This document shows positions 34,670-48,540 of a stretch of 64,000 bases of DNA, in pieces. Source of the DNA: Papilionanthe hookeriana x Papilionanthe teres (lineage: Eukaryota; Streptophyta; Magnoliopsida; Asparagales; Orchidaceae). Below the pieces are notes generated by a model. That model searched no databases, was not told the origin of the DNA, and was given only the letters and a program-made list of their open reading frames with translations. The stretch spans positions 94,112,287-94,176,286 of the forward strand of contig CM040428.1 of the NCBI GenBank assembly GCA_022702705.1, read 5' to 3'. Numbering within the stretch: the stretch's first letter is position 1; each line of letters opens with the position of its first letter. Both the position numbers and the translations under genes were made by a program.

Positions 34670-34815
34670 ATCTTTCTCTCTCTCCCACTTTCTAACCCTC
34701 ACTCTTTCTCACACACTCTCTTTCCTTCCCTCTGTCTCTCTCTCTCTCTTCTCCTTCCCCTCTATCTTTCCCTCTCACTTTTTCTCCCCCTCATTAGCTA
34801 TTCCCCACTCCCTCT
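34670..34815. repeat. Short pyrimidine island Y5
   Basis: Only about 145 bp of C/T-rich sequence between two purine domains. Its left junction (gatctagagggtaagacaca) resembles the junction near 55500. Confidence 0.8.
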
Positions 34816-35746
34816 AGAGAATGAGAGGGAGAAGGAGAGCAGAGAGAAGTAGAGAAAGAGAGTAGGGTGGTAACGTAAGAGAATGAGTGAGAAGAGTAAA
34901 AGAGAAGTTGACATAGAATAAAGAATGAGAGCGAGATAGCAATGGAAAGTGGAAGAGATGATAGAGAATGTGAAAGAGATAAAGAGAGGGTGCAGGAGTG
35001 TGAGTGAAGCTGAAGAGAGAGTGGGTCAAGAGAGAGTAGGAGAAAGGAGCAAGAGAGAGATAGTTAGGGAGGGAAACTGAGAGAGACAGAAGAAGAGAGA
35101 AAAGGAGAGATAAAGGGAGAGAGTGTACAAAGAGAAGTGAGAGAAAGAGAGTGAGGGAGTAGAGTGAGAGACAAATTAAAGAGAGCGAGGGAGTGAGGAA
35201 TGGAGAGAGAGACAAAGAGAGAGAAATAAATAAAGAATGGAGAGTGAGGAAAGAGGGAAAGAGAGAAACAACGACAGAGAAGAGGGGGTGAGAGAGAGAA
35301 GAGAGAGAATGAGAGGAAGGGAGTCAGAGTTAGAGTAATAGATATAGAAAGAAAGAGTGAGCAAAGAAAGATAAAAAAGAGCAAGATAGAGCGAGAGAGC
35401 GAGAGAGAGAAACACAAGAGAAAGTGAGAGACATAGAGTGAAAGGGAGAGAGCGAGGAGGGAAGAGATGGAAAGAGAGAATGAAAGAGATTAAAGAGAGA
35501 GGGACGAGAGCAAGAAATATTTAAAAGGGAGACAGAGGAAGCGAGAGAGGAGTAGAGAGAGGAAAAGATAGTGAGCAATATGGAGATAGGGAGAGAGAGT
35601 AAGAGAATTAGAGAGGAGAGAAGAGGAGAGGGAGATGGAGAAGAAGACGGATTGAGATCGAGAGAATGGGAGGGAGAGCAGCGGAGGGAGAGGGAAAGTG
35701 AAAAAGGATGAGAGAGTGTGTGAGAAAAGGAGAGGGAAAGTGAGAG
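34816..35746. repeat. Purine-rich domain R8
   Basis: G/A-rich + strand. From 35330 it is copy B of R1; the left half lies outside what can be compared. No gene. Confidence 0.8.
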
Positions 35747-37286
35747 TCCCTCTACCTCTCTCACTCATTCTCTTATTCTCTCTACCTCTTTTCCGCTATT
35801 ACTCTCTTTTTCTCTATCTTCCTTCATGCTCTCTTCTCTCTCTATTTCTCTCTCCATCTCTCTTCCCCTCTTGTTCCCTCTCTCTTTAATCCCTCTCACT
35901 TCCTCTCTCTCACTTTTTTCCACTATTTATTTTCTATTATTTTTGCTCTCTTCTATTGTTCTCTCTTTTATTACTCTAACTCATAGTCCTTCTCTCTCTT
36001 TTTATCTCTTAGTCCTCTCGCTTTTTCTGTCCCAGTCCCTCTCTTCATCTGTATATCACTCTCACTCTTAACTTATCCCTCTATCCTTCTCATTCTTTAT
36101 TCTTTCTCTCTCCCCTAATTTATCTTTTTTTCTCTCTTCACTCTCATACCTTTCACCCTTCCTCTCCAAATATCCCCAACTCTTTCTCCCCCTTTCTTAC
36201 CTTCCTCCTTCCCTCTATATGTCTCCCTCTTTCTCTCTCCCCCTCTCTCTTTCACACACTCTCACTCCCTCCCTCAACCTCCGCATCCCACTCATTCTCT
36301 TGATGTCCTTTCCTCTGTCTCTCACACTAACCCTTACATCTCTTACTCTCAGTTTTTCTACCCACCCTCCCATCTCTCTCTTTCCTCTCATTCATTCTCT
36401 TCTCTCCTCTTTTCTCTCACTCTCTCTTTCTCTCCATCTTCACTCTCTCACACCAACTCTTCCTCTCGCTGAATTTCTCGCTCTCCTTCTCTCTTTCTCC
36501 CTCTCTCTATCACTTGATCTCTCTTTTCCGATCTCACTAAGTTTTTATTTTGTTCCTCTTCTCTCCTTATCTCTCACACTTTTGCTTTATCTCCCCTCAT
36601 TATTTCTTCCTCCCTGCCTCCCTCACCAACCATCTCTCACACTTTTCGCTTTCTCTCCCTCTTGCACTCCATCATTTCCTACATCCCTTTCTCTCAACCT
36701 TATATCTTCTCTTACTTTCTCTCTTTCAATCTCTTCAACTCCCTTTCTTGCTTTTCCCCACTCTCTCTCTTTCCTCCTCCATTTCTTATTACTATTTTTT
36801 CTATCTCCTCTTTTTCTTTCTCTTATCTCTCTATCTTGCTCTTTTTTTCTCTACCTCCCCCTCATCTCTATCTCACTATTTCTCACATTCTTTTACATTC
36901 TCTCTCTCTTCCTCCCACTTTCACACCCTCCCCCCTCTGCCTCCCCTTTCTTCCACACAAAAGCTCTATTTCTTCCTATCTCTTGTTTCCTCTCTCACAC
37001 TCTCTCGCTCTCTCTCCCCTTCTCGTTCCCTCCCTCTCTCTCGAATTTCGCTCTCACTTTTACTCTCTCTCCCTCACTCCCTCTCTCTCCAAACTCTTTT
37101 TTCTCTCAATTTCTCTCTCTTCTCTTGCCCTCTCTCTCCTTCCCTCTCTGCTCCCTCCATCTCTTCTCTATGTTTACTTGCGCTTTCTCTCTCTCACACT
37201 CTCAGTCTCTCACACACTGTCTCTTAATTGTTTTCACATCTTGCTCTCTCCCCTCAAATCCATCTCATCGATCCCTCCCTCTCTCA
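35747..37286. repeat. Pyrimidine-rich domain Y6 (copy of Y1)
   Basis: Copy B equivalent of 472-2028, collinear throughout with small indels. No gene. Confidence 0.85.
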
Positions 37287-37505
37287 AGAGGAGAGAGAGT
37301 AGTGAGATAGGCAGTGATGTAGAAAGAGAGGGAAGGAGGATTGAAAGAGGTAGGGATCAAGCAGAAAGATAGATGTATGAAAGAAAATAAGAAATAATGA
37401 GATGTATTTGAGGGGAGAGAGCAAGATGTGAGAGCAATTAAGAGAGAGTCAGTCAGGGAGTGAGAGTGAGAGAGAGAAAGAGTGAGTAAAAAGAGAGAAG
37501 AGAGG
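37185..37505. repeat. Inverted repeat (box 1 pair) at the switch near 37286
   Basis: Copy B equivalent of 1925-2235; arms about 37185-37265 and 37385-37495. Confidence 0.75.
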
Positions 37506-38816
37506 GTGATAGATGAAAGAGCAAGAGAGAGGATAGAGGGAGGGCAAGAGAGAGCAAGCAAATGATAAAGAGAGATGAATTAAAGATTGAAAGAGTGAGC
37601 AAGAGAGAGAGTGAACTAGAAAAAGAGAGATAGAGGGAGGGAGTGATAGGAATTGAAGGTAGAGCCAGAGGGTGAAAAGGAGAGAGAGTGAGAAAGAAAT
37701 ATAGAGAGAAGAGAGACTCAAGAAAGATAGAGCAAAAGTTTGGAAGTGAGAGGTAGAGAAAGGGAGATATAGAAGAGGATATCGAGAGATAGAGGGAGAA
37801 GACAGATTGAGATAGAGAGAGGGAGGGAGGCTAGGTGATAGTTGGAGAGAAAGAGTAAGTAAAGAGATAAGAGGGAGTGATAAAAGAGAGAAAGAGAAAG
37901 CGTGTGAAAGAGAGAAGGAGAGGGAGTGAGTAAAGGAGAGTGAAAAGTGATACATCATAAAGTGATAAAAGAGCAAGAGAGGGAAAAAGAGGGGGGAGTG
38001 AGAGTGATTGAAGAGAGAGAGTGAGAGAGGAAGTGCAAATGAGAGTAAGTAAAAAGTTAGAAAGACAGAGAGAGTGAACGAGAGGGAGAGAGGGGGTAGA
38101 GAGTTTGGTTACGTAAGAGAGAGAGCAGGAACGAACCAAAAATGTGATAGGGAGAGTGGTTGTGTGTCCGAGAGAGAAAAAGAGAGACATAATGAGAAGG
38201 ATGTGAAGGAAGGAAGCAAAGAGACGGGGGAGTGAGGGAGAGAAAAATTGCGAGATGAGAGAGCAAAGAGAAACATAAACTAGAGTGTGTGAGAGAGTGA
38301 ACACAAAGCGAGGAAGAATGAGGAGAGAGACAGTAAGAGTGGAGAGTAAATGAACGGAGAATGCGGTGCGAGAGTGGAGGGAGTGTGAAAGACATAGAGA
38401 GAAGAGATCATGAGGGAATAGAGCATGAGAGAGGAGAGATCGAGCGAGCAAGTGGGAGCAAAAAGAGGAGACAATGACCGGGGCTGTAGAGAGGGATTGT
38501 GATTGAAAGAGGGAGGGAGAGTAAGAGAGAGGTGGTGAGGGATAGTGCTAGAGTCAAACGAGAGAGATATAAGTAACAAATGAGAGAGAGATAAAGAGAT
38601 ATGGAATAAAGAAAGAGAGATGGAGGTAGTGAGGGAGAAAGAGAGATAGAAGGAGAAACTAAGAGGGTTTAAAGAGAGAGTGAATGGGAGAGAGAGTGTG
38701 ATAAGAGAGGCTATGGAAAGATCAAGTAAGATTAGTGAGGGATAAAGAGGGGGAAAGAACGAGAAATTGGAGAGAGAGAGGTAGCAAGAGAGGGAGAGAG
38801 AGAGGGGGAGGATAGA
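37287..38816. repeat. Purine-rich domain R9 (copy of R2)
   Basis: Box 1 about 37395, box 2 about 37945, box 3 about 38295, box 4 about 38540-38670. Collinear with 2029-3655. No gene. Confidence 0.8.
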
Positions 38817-41800
38817 ACTCCTTTTTCTCGTCCATTTCTTATTACTATTTTTCTATCTCCCTTCTTTTTATTGCTCTTATCTCCTTCCCTCTTCGTTCAC
38901 ACTCTCTCTCCCTTTACACTCTCATAATATCATTTTTCTCTTGTCCCTCTCTCTTATTCCTTCGCTTATATCCTCTTCTCTCACTCTCTTTTCCTCTTTT
39001 TCTATAGATCTCTTTCATTCTCTCACTCTTGTTCTCTTTATCACACTCTCTCCCTCTATCTTTCTCACTCCCTCATTCATGCCCTCTCTAGGTCTCCCTT
39101 ATTTAGCTCCTTTATCTCTTCATCTCACACACTCTCTCGCGAGCTTTCACACACACTCATACACTCTCTCACACTCTCCCACACTCTCTTGCTCTCTCAA
39201 TCTCTCCCCCTCTAACCCTCTTAAGCTCAATTTCCTGATCTATATATCTCTCTCTTACCATCTTGCTCTTTCTCTCGTACTCTTTCTCACACCATTGTTG
39301 CATGTTTCTCCCTTCTCTCTCTACCTCACTCCATCTATCCCCCACTCTCTCCCCCTCTCTATTGCTTCATCCCTTTCACTATCTCCTTCTCTCTTCTCTC
39401 CCTCACTCCCTTCCTCCCTTACTTCCTCCCTCCCTCCCTCCCTCCCTCTCCGTCCCTACCTTCATCTCAGTCTCCCTCCCATCTCCTCTCTCTTTCTCAC
39501 TCTCTCTCACCATTCTTCCATTCTCCCTTTCTCTTTACTCACTGACTATCTATTACTCAATCTCCTCTCTTCTTCTATTTTCTTTTCACTTTTTATCACT
39601 TTCTCTCTACTATTATCTATTTAATCCATCTGAATCCCTACCTCTATCTCTTATTCTCACTCACTCCATCCCTCTCTCTCACACCCTCTATTCCATCTGT
39701 CTTTATCTTTCTCTATCTCTCTCAATCTCTCTTTTGCTCTCTTAATCTTTTAACACGTTTTATCCCTCACTAGCTCTCGTTCACTCTCCTCCCTCTTTTA
39801 CTCTCGAGATCTCTCTCTCTTTCTCCATTCTCCTTATCTCTCTCTTACTCCCAATCTCATTCTCTTACTCTCTCCCTTTCCTATGCTCTCTCCTCCCTCA
39901 CTCTTTCTTTATTTCTCTCTGACACTCTCTCCTTTCTTTCTTCATATTTTATTCTCTTCCATTTTACTATCACTTCCCCGCTCCGTCCTTCCACTTTCAC
40001 TCCATGTTCAATCTCTCTCATTTAATCTCTCTCTTGTTGCTCTCTTCCCTCTCTTTCAATATTTATCTCCCTCTCTCTCCTCTTTGTATTGCTTCCGTGC
40101 CTCCTCTCTCATTCAATCTCTCTCACACACAATCTCTCTCTCGTTCTCCCTCTCACTCACTTCCTCTTCATCCCCTCTCCTTCAATCTCATTCTCTACTC
40201 CTTCTCTCCATCCTCACTCACTATCTTCCCTCACTCTCTTTCTTTGATAATCCCCAACCTCATTCACTTCCACTCTCTTTAATCTCTCTAACACCCTTCT
40301 CTCTATCTCTGCTTCCCCACTCTCTCCTCTCTCACTCTTTTCTCTATGTTTTATCATTTCACTTTCTTTATTGCTCTCTCATCAAACACACTATCACTCT
40401 CTCCCCTTTCTCACTCTTTTCTCTATGTTTTATTCCTTACCCTTATATTACTCATTCTCTCCTACTATCCCACAGTCCCACTCTCTCTCTCTCTCTCTCT
40501 CTCTCTTAATTACCCTTCCCTCTTTCTATATCTTCATATCTCCCACCTTACCATATTTCTCTTCTTCTCTCGCTCCCCTTCCGCGTCTCTCACTTGCTCC
40601 ATACCTCTTGCTCTATCTTCCTTCAATCTCTCTTCTATCTCTATTTCTCTCTCACTCTCTCTTCTCTCTCCCTCCCTCTCTCTTTAATTTCACACTCTCT
40701 TACTCATCCTATCTCACACTCACTTTATCTTCCATACTCACTCTCCCTCAACCTCCCTTTCTCCATCTTCATCTCTCTCTAGCTCTCTCTCTCACTCATT
40801 CATTTTTCTACATCACTTTCCCCTATCAATCATTCCCGCTTGCTCTATCTTCCCTCAATCTCTCTTCTCTCTATATTTCTCTCTTTCTCTTGCTCCTCTC
40901 TTGCTCTTTCTTCACAGTCCCTCTCTTCATCTATATCACTCACAACCCTCTATCTTTCATTCTCTATTCTTTCTATCCTAATTTGTCTTTTGTTTGTCTA
41001 TCTTCTCTTATTCCTTTTACTCTTTCTCTCCATATATTCCCAACTCTCTCTCCCTCTCTCACTATCATCTTATGTCTCCCTCTTTCTCTCTCTCTCCCTT
41101 TCTCTTTTACATATTCTCTCACTCTTTCCCTTCTACTCTCATTCTCACTATCTTCCATTCTTCCACACTCTCTTCATCTTTCTAGCTCTCTCTATCTATT
41201 CGTTCTTTGGTTCCTTTCACACACTCCCAATCGCCCACTCATTTTCTCTATCTTCCCTCATGCTCTCTTCTCTATATATTTTTCTCTCAATAACTCCCCA
41301 TTCTTGCTCTCTCAATCTCTTCAATCTCTCCGATTTCCTCCATGTAATTTCCTTCTCACTCCCTTAATCCCTTCATTATCATTTTGTCTTTCTCACTCTA
41401 TTCTCTCACTCTTTCTCTCTCTCTCTCCTTCGCTCTCTCATATCATATATCTTCTCTATTTACTAACTCATTTTCTTATTTATCCCTCAATCTCCCCTTT
41501 CTTTATCCTTTCCACTTTTTCTCAATCCTTCTCTTCTCGTCTTTCTTCCTCTTTCTCATTTTTCTAAAATTCTCTCACACTTCTCACACTCTCCCTACCT
41601 TTCTTCCCTCTCTCTATTCCTGTATGTCACTCTCATTTTTTTACTATTATTCTCACTCTCTTTCCCTCTCTCTCTATCCCTACATCTTCTTTCTCACTCT
41701 TTCTTCTTATCCATCATTCATTCTCTTTCTCACTCTCCCTCTTATCTATTTTCTTCTCACTAACTTAGATTCCTCCCTATATCTCTCTTTCTAACTCTTC

Positions 41801-41939
41801 ACCATCTCTCCTTCCCTTCTTATGTCCTCTTTCTCTCTCACATACTTTCTTTTTCTTCTTCAAGATCGCACTCACAATCTCGCTTCCGTCTTTTAATATT
41901 TTTCTTTTTCTCTCTCTAGCTTACTTACTCCCTCTAATT
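38817..41939. repeat. Pyrimidine-rich domain Y7 (copy of Y2)
   Basis: Collinear with 3656-6780, with the boxes again inverted (box 5 near 39085, box 2 near 40345). No gene. Confidence 0.85.
39427..39447. repeat. (TCCC)n microsatellite, short allele
   Basis: About five TCCC units, at the copy B position of the eleven-unit tract at 4236. Confidence 0.85.
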
Positions 41940-42548
41940 TGTGTGAGAGAATGTGAGAAAAGTGAGAGAGAAGAGAGGGATTGAGAGAAATAAAAGTTGG
42001 AGAGCGAGAGAAAGAGTACAAAGGGAGGGATAGTGTGAGAGAGTGCTAGATAAACATAAGAGAAAGAGTTAGATAAGTGAGAGAGAGGAGGAAAGTGAGA
42101 ATAGCAAGATGGATAATATCAAAAGGCAAGGGAAAGTGACATAAAGAAAGAAGGACAGTAGGGAAGGAGAGGAAGGAGGATGAGTGACAGAAAAACTGGG
42201 AGAGAGAGCGAGCGAGACGCAGAGGTGAGGGGAAGAGTGGAAGGATGGAGTGAACTAGAAATAGAGAAATAGATGGAGGGAGTGATAGGGATTGAAAAGA
42301 GAGAGGGAGGGATGAAGGGTGTGAGAGTGAGACAAAAATGATGTATGAGATACTAAGGGAAGATAAGAGTAAAAGATATAAACTAAAAGGTAGAGAGAGA
42401 GGGAGATATGCAGAGAGATGTAGAAGCGAGAGGAGATAGAGAGAGATGGAAGGGCGAGAGGGAGATGGGGAGAGCGAGGTAGAAAGAGACTAAGCAATGG
42501 TTGAAGTAAATAGAGAGACTCATGTAGATACTTTCGAGGGAGGGAGAG

Positions 42549-42553
<5 letters not shown>
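41940..42553. repeat. Purine-rich domain R10 (copy of R3)
   Basis: Collinear with 6781-7431 up to ggagagaatatta before the TA tract. No gene. Confidence 0.85.

Positions 42554-42607
<54 letters not shown>
42554..42607. repeat. TA/CA tract: empty site of LINE 1
   Basis: About fifteen TA units run straight into about twelve CA units. The left flank matches 7380-7431 and the right flank (gattatgagat, then ggtctaaagaacaagaaaga) matches 13669 onward. No LINE sequence is present. Confidence 0.9.
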
Positions 42608-45600
42608 TATCGATTATGAGATCGGTCTAAAGAACAAGAAAGAGAGGGCGGGAGAGTGAGATGAGAACGGGAAGAGAGGTAAGAGAGAGAGATAGAAGAA
42701 AGAGAAAGTGGAGAGAGAGGAAAAAGCAAGAAGGAAATGTAGAGTAAGTAAATACATGAAAAGAGAGCAAGACAGTGAACTAAAGTTATTGAGAGAAAAA
42801 GTGAGATAATATATGAGGTTGAGAAGAAAAAGAGGTAGGAAATCAAGGAGAGGAAGGGGGATAGAGAGAAAGATAGAGAGACAAAGAGAGAGGGAGAGAG
42901 TGTGACACAGGGAGAGAGAGGAAGAGAGAGAGAGAGGAGCTGGATAGTGGGTGGGAAAGGGGTGCGTAGGTAGAAGAGGGAGATGGAAAGAGTGGGAAGT
43001 TAAAATGCATGTGAGAGAGAGAAAAGTGGGCGAGTGAAAGAGAGAGAGAGAGATAAGAGCAAGGAAAGAGAAGAGGGGAAGTTAAATGAGAAAGAGTTAA
43101 AGGGAAAGTGCTTTTGAGCGAGGGTGAGAGACAAAAGAAGAGAGAGAGCAGAGAAAATGTAAAAGGGAGGAAATTGAAGAGAGAGAGAGAGAGAGAGATA
43201 GAATGACAGATGGAGCAAGAGAAAGAGGGGAGAAAGAGAGAAAGCAATAAAAGAGAGTGATCTTGGAGAAAGAAAGAGAGAAGGAATGTGGGAGTATTAG
43301 AGAGGGAAACTGAAGGGAGAGGAAGAGGGAGAGAGTGTGAGAGTAAAATAGAGAGAAGAGAAAGTGAGGGAAGAGAGAGCAGGAGAGAGGGAAAGAGTGA
43401 GTGAGTGAGAGAGGGAGCAAGAGAGAAGGAGATAAGGAGATTAGGAGGAAGAGAGGGATGAAGGGAGTGAAAGGGGGAGGGAGAGCAAAAGAGAGGCTAT
43501 GAATGAAAAGGGAGCGTCGAAAGAGAAAGATAGAAGATAGAGCAAAAGAGAGATAAAAAGAGGTGGAATAGAGAGTGAGAGGGAGAGTGGGAGAGAGTGA
43601 GTGAGAAAGAGAGATAGGAGGAGGTAGTGAGAGGGTTTAATGATAGCAAGAAAGAGAAAGGAAGAGAGAGTGAGAGAGAGAGAGAGCGACAAGAGAGATC
43701 AGGGAAGATCGAGTAAGACTAAGTGAATGAAGGGTACAAATAGAGGTAGAAGAGGAGAATGACGAGACCAAGAGGGAGCAAGGGATAGCGAGGGAGATGG
43801 AGAGGGATAAAGTTAGAGAGAGGGAAGGAGGGAGAGAAGAGAGAGAATTTAAGAGGGAGGGTTGGAAAAGAGGAGAGAAAGAGTGGGAATAGAGTGAGAG
43901 AAAATTATGAGGAAAGAGAGAAGAGAGAGAATCAAAGGTGAGTGTAAAAGAGAGTACATTATAGAAAAAGAGAATAAAGAGTGAGAAGAGAGAGTGAGAG
44001 TACATGAGAGAGAGTAGAAAGAGGGAGAGAGATGGGCGATAGAGGGAGAGAAAGTGTTAAATGATATATATATAGTGGAAGACAAAAAGAGGAAGGGAGC
44101 GTATGTGAGAGCATGATAAGAAGAGAGAGTGAGAGAAAGTATGAGAATAGGAGGTGGAGAGAATGATGCTTAAACGTAGAGGGAGAGAGCGAGAGAGGAA
44201 AATAGAGGAGGGACAGAGGAGAGAAGAGGAGAGGAAGGGAGTGGAGGAGGAAGTGAGAGTGAGAGATATATAGGGAGAGAAGTAGAATGCGTGAAGATAG
44301 AAATAAAGAGAGTGAGGAAGAGAGAGAGAGGGAGAATAATAGAATGAGAGAGAGAGAGAACGAGAGAGAGATGGAGTGAGAGAGTACAAGAAAGGGAAGA
44401 AGAGGGAGCATGAGAGAGAGTGACGTTGGAGGGAGTGAAGAAATAGAGAAAGAGTGGAGGGATGGAGCAAGAGAAGGGAGTGAGAGGAGTAAGAGAGAAG
44501 CTAACAGAGAATAAAGAGTGAGAGCGAGATAGCGATAGAAAGTGGAAGAGAGAATAGAGAGTTTGATGGAGATAAAGAGAGGGAGTAGGAGTGAGAGTGA
44601 AGCTGAAGAGAGAGTGGAGAAGAGAGTGCAAGAGAGAGAGTGTGTGTGAGAGGAAAAGTTAGAGATGGAAAGGGAGAGAGAGAGGCGAGCGAGGAAGTAA
44701 GAGTGAGAGAGAAATTAAAGAGTGTGAGGGAGCAAGGAAGGGAGAGAGAGACAAAGCAAGGCAGAAATAGAGAAAGAATGGAGAGAGAGGAAAAAGAAGG
44801 AAAGAGAGAGGGAGCTAGAGAGATAAAAGAGAGCGAAGTAAGGAGGGAGGGAGAGGAGAGAAAGTAATAAACAATGACAGCAAAGAGTGGATTAGAGAGA
44901 GAAGAGAAAATGAGAGGAAGGGAGAAAGAGTTAGCATGATGGATATAGGAAGAAAGAGTGGGCAAAGGGAGAAAAAAGAGAGCAAGAGAGAGTGAGAGAG
45001 TGAGAGAGAGAAACATAGGAGAAAGTAGGCGACATACTGAGAAAGGGAGGGAGTGAGACAGAGAGAGATAGAGGGCAAGAGCAAGGGAGAGAGTGAGGAA
45101 AGGGAGGAGAGAGAGATATAAGGAGAGAGATTGAAGAGAGAGGGAGAGAGAGAGGAAAAGATAGTTAGTAATATGGAGATAGGGAGGGAGAGTAAGAGAA
45201 TGAATGAGAAGGGGAGAAGAAGAGAGGGAGATGGAGAGGGAGAGGGCAGAGTGGGAGAGACATTGAGATAGAGAGAGTAGTAGGAGGGTTACGGAGGGAG
45301 AGAATGAGAAGGAAAAGATCAGAGAGAGAGCAAGATGTGAGAGCAATTGAAAGAGTATGTCTGAGGGAGGGAGAGTGAGAGAGAGAATTAGAGATAGAGG
45401 GAGAGAAAGAGTGAGTGAAGAGAGAGAAGAGAGGGAGATAACTGAAAGAGTAAGAGAGAAACATAGAGGGGGAAAAAGCAAGAAGAGAAATAATAATGAG
45501 AGATGAAATAGAAAGTGAGTGAGTGATAGATCAAGATAGGGAGTGAAGATAGGTGTTAAAGATTGAGTGGGAGGGAGAGAGAGTAAAGCAGAAGAAATAG

Positions 45601-46669
45601 AGAGAGAAGACAGACTCGGGAAAGATTGAGCAAAAAATAGTGAGTGGGAGGTAGAGAGCAGAAGCTATAAGGGGCTAGAGAATAATGAGCGAGAGAGTGA
45701 GGGAGTGAGAGAGAAAGATATATTAAGGAAGTGGGATAGAGTGAGAAGAAGGTAAAGAGAGTAAGACATATGAAGAGAGAAAGAGAGAAGGAGGGAGTAA
45801 AAGTGGGAGGGTGAGAGAGGAAGAGATGTGTGAGAGAATGTGATATTTAATGAGAGAGAGAAGAGGTAGAAAGTGAAAGACAGAGGGAGAGGTGGGAGTT
45901 GGATTGAAAGAGAGAGAGAGAAGTTGGGAGAGAGGGAGAGCAATAGAGTGAGGGATTGAGTGAGAGAAAAAGAGAGAATAAAGGGCAACATATAAGAGAT
46001 CTAAAGATCGAGAAAGAAAGATATAATAGATATTGTTAGAGAGATCATGCTAGGTAAAGAGAAAGAAATAGAGAGAAAGATAGAGAGAGGCTATGAGAAA
46101 GATTGAAGTGAGAGAAGGACCAAGAGAAAAAGAGTGTGGGAGAGAAATAGAGAGTGATGGAAGATAGAGCAAAAGCGAGAGAAGGGGAAATAGAGGGAGA
46201 GCAAAAGAATGAATGATAAATAGTGTGCCTCTCTCTTAGAGAAGAGAGAGCAGAAGAGAGGAATGGAAGAGAGCTATGGAGCAAATGAGAGGGAAGGAGG
46301 AAGATTGATTGAGTGTTAGAGGAGAGAGAAGAGAGATAGGGGAAAGGGAAAGGAGAGGGAAGGAGGGAGGAATTGAGATAGGGAGGGAGAGTAAGAGAAT
46401 GAGTTAAAAGAAGAGAAGGAGAGAGGGAGAGAGATTGAGATCGAGAGCATGGGGAGAGGGAGCGAGAGAGAAATAGAGAAAAGTAAAAGTGAGAGAAAAG
46501 AGAGCAGAGATAGGGAATGAGAGAGAGCGATAGAGAAAAGAGAGGGAGAGTGAGGGAGTAAACAAGTGATCGCAAAAGGAGAGAAAGAGGAATAAAGGGA
46601 GGGAGGGATGGATTGAAATAGGGAGTTATTAAAGAGGAATGAGAGATGTACTAGAGAAAATAGTAAATA

Positions 46670-48540
46670 GTGAGATGGATATGAGGAGAGAGCATGATGT
46701 GAGAGCAATTGAGAGTAGTGTGTAAGGGAGGGAGTGTGAGAGAGACTGTGATAGATAGAGGGAGAGAAAGATTGAGTAAAGAGAGGGAAGAGAGGGAGAT
46801 AGAAGAAAGATCAAGACAGAGAGATAATGAGGGGGCAAAAATGAGCATACAAATAATAAAGAGAGATGAAATAGAGAGTGAGAGAGACATATCAAGAGAG
46901 GGAGTTAAGATAGGGATTGAAAAGTGAGCAAAGAGAGAGGGGGAGAGAGGTTAATGCAAAAATCGAGAAAGAAGAAAGCTCAGAGAAGATAGAGCAAAAT
47001 ATAATGAGTGAGAAGTAGATAGAGGGGGATATTGAGGAAAATATGGAGAACGAGGGAGGGAGAAAAGACATAACAAAAGATTGAATTAATGAAAGAGGGA
47101 GAGAGGGGGAGGAAGAGAGTGAGAGATGGTTAGAGAGAAAGAGTGAGTAAAGTAATAAAAGAGTGATAAAATAGAGAAGAAGAGAGTGTGTCTATGAGAG
47201 CAAGAAGAGAGCAATTGGTAAAGAAAAAGTGATAAAGCATAAATAGAGAAATGAGCGAGTGAGGAAGAGAGAGATGGACGGAGGGAGTGAGAGGGATGGA
47301 AGAGAGTGGGTGTGAGAGAGGAAGAGAGATTGAAGGAAGATATGGAGAGAGAGTGAGAGAGATCTAGATAAGGGGTACAGAATGAGATTTAGTGGGAGAG
47401 AGAGAAGGGGGATGAATTGGAAGAGAGTTAGAGAGAGAGGGGGGAGAGTGTGTGTGAGAGAGAAAGAGAGAAAGAGGGACGGAGAGGGAGAGAAGGAATG
47501 AAAGGTGTGGGGAGAGTGGGAGAGAAAGATTGAGAGGAGAGAGAGGAGCGAGCTTAACAGAAGAGAGAGTAAGCGACAGAGAGTGAACATGGAGTGAGAA
47601 AGAGAGAGGGAATGAAGGAGTAAGTATAAGAGTGAAACTGAAAAGACAAGAAGAGGGAACGAGAAAAGGAGACAGTGTTAGAGAGAAATAAAAGGAAGAG
47701 GAGAGTGCAGGAGAGAGGGAGAGGGTGAGCGAGAGAGAGAGGAGCAAGAGACAGGGAAAAAGGGTGTGAAAGAGGGAGGGAGAGCAGGAGAAAGAAAGAG
47801 ATGAAGGGAGTGAGGGAGGGAGGGGGAGCGAGAGAGTGACGGTGAGGGATAAAGTGAGTGTGAAAATAGAGAGACAGAAGAGAGTGCGAGAGAGAGATGA
47901 AAAGAGGTGGAACTGAGAGTGAGAGAGGAGAGTGTGAGTAAGTAAGAAAGATAGAAGAAGGTATTGAGAGTGTTTAAAGAGAGAGCAGGAAAGAGAAAGG
48001 AAGAGAGAGTGGAAGGGACATTGAGTGAGAAGAGAGACTGAGGGAAGATCAAGCAAGAGTAAGTGAGTAAAGGGTAAAATGTGATGGAGAATAAGATATT
48101 TTTCATAGAGAGAGAGGAAGACAGAGAAGGATAATGGGAGGGAGAGGGACAATGGAGGAGAAGAGATAAAATGAGAGGGGGAGGAATAGAAGCAGGAGAG
48201 AGAGGATAGAGGAAGTGGGGGACAGAGTGATAGAATGTAAGTGAAATGAAAGAAGAGAGCAACAAAGGAGTGTAAAAGAGAGTATAAGACATAAAAAAAG
48301 AATTGAGTGTGAGAAAGAGAGGGAGGGATGGAATATAATAGAGAAGGGATAAAAAGAGTGAGAGATAAAAAAATAAAATGGTAACAAAGAGTGAGATAGA
48401 GAGTGAGAAGTGGAGCTAACGAGGGTGAGAGAGAGAGAGATTGAAGAGAGTGAGAGTGTGTGTGAGTGTGTGAGATGGAGAGGAAAGAGTGTGCTACATA
48501 ACAGAGACCTAAGGAGGGCAAGATTGAGAGAGTGAGAAAG
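46670..48540. repeat. Composite unit c (boxes 1-5), uninterrupted
   Basis: Box 1 about 46670, box 2 about 47226, box 3 about 47585, box 4 about 47840-47985, box 5 about 48470. It is the copy B partner of unit a and shows the intact unit without LINE 2. Confidence 0.7.
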
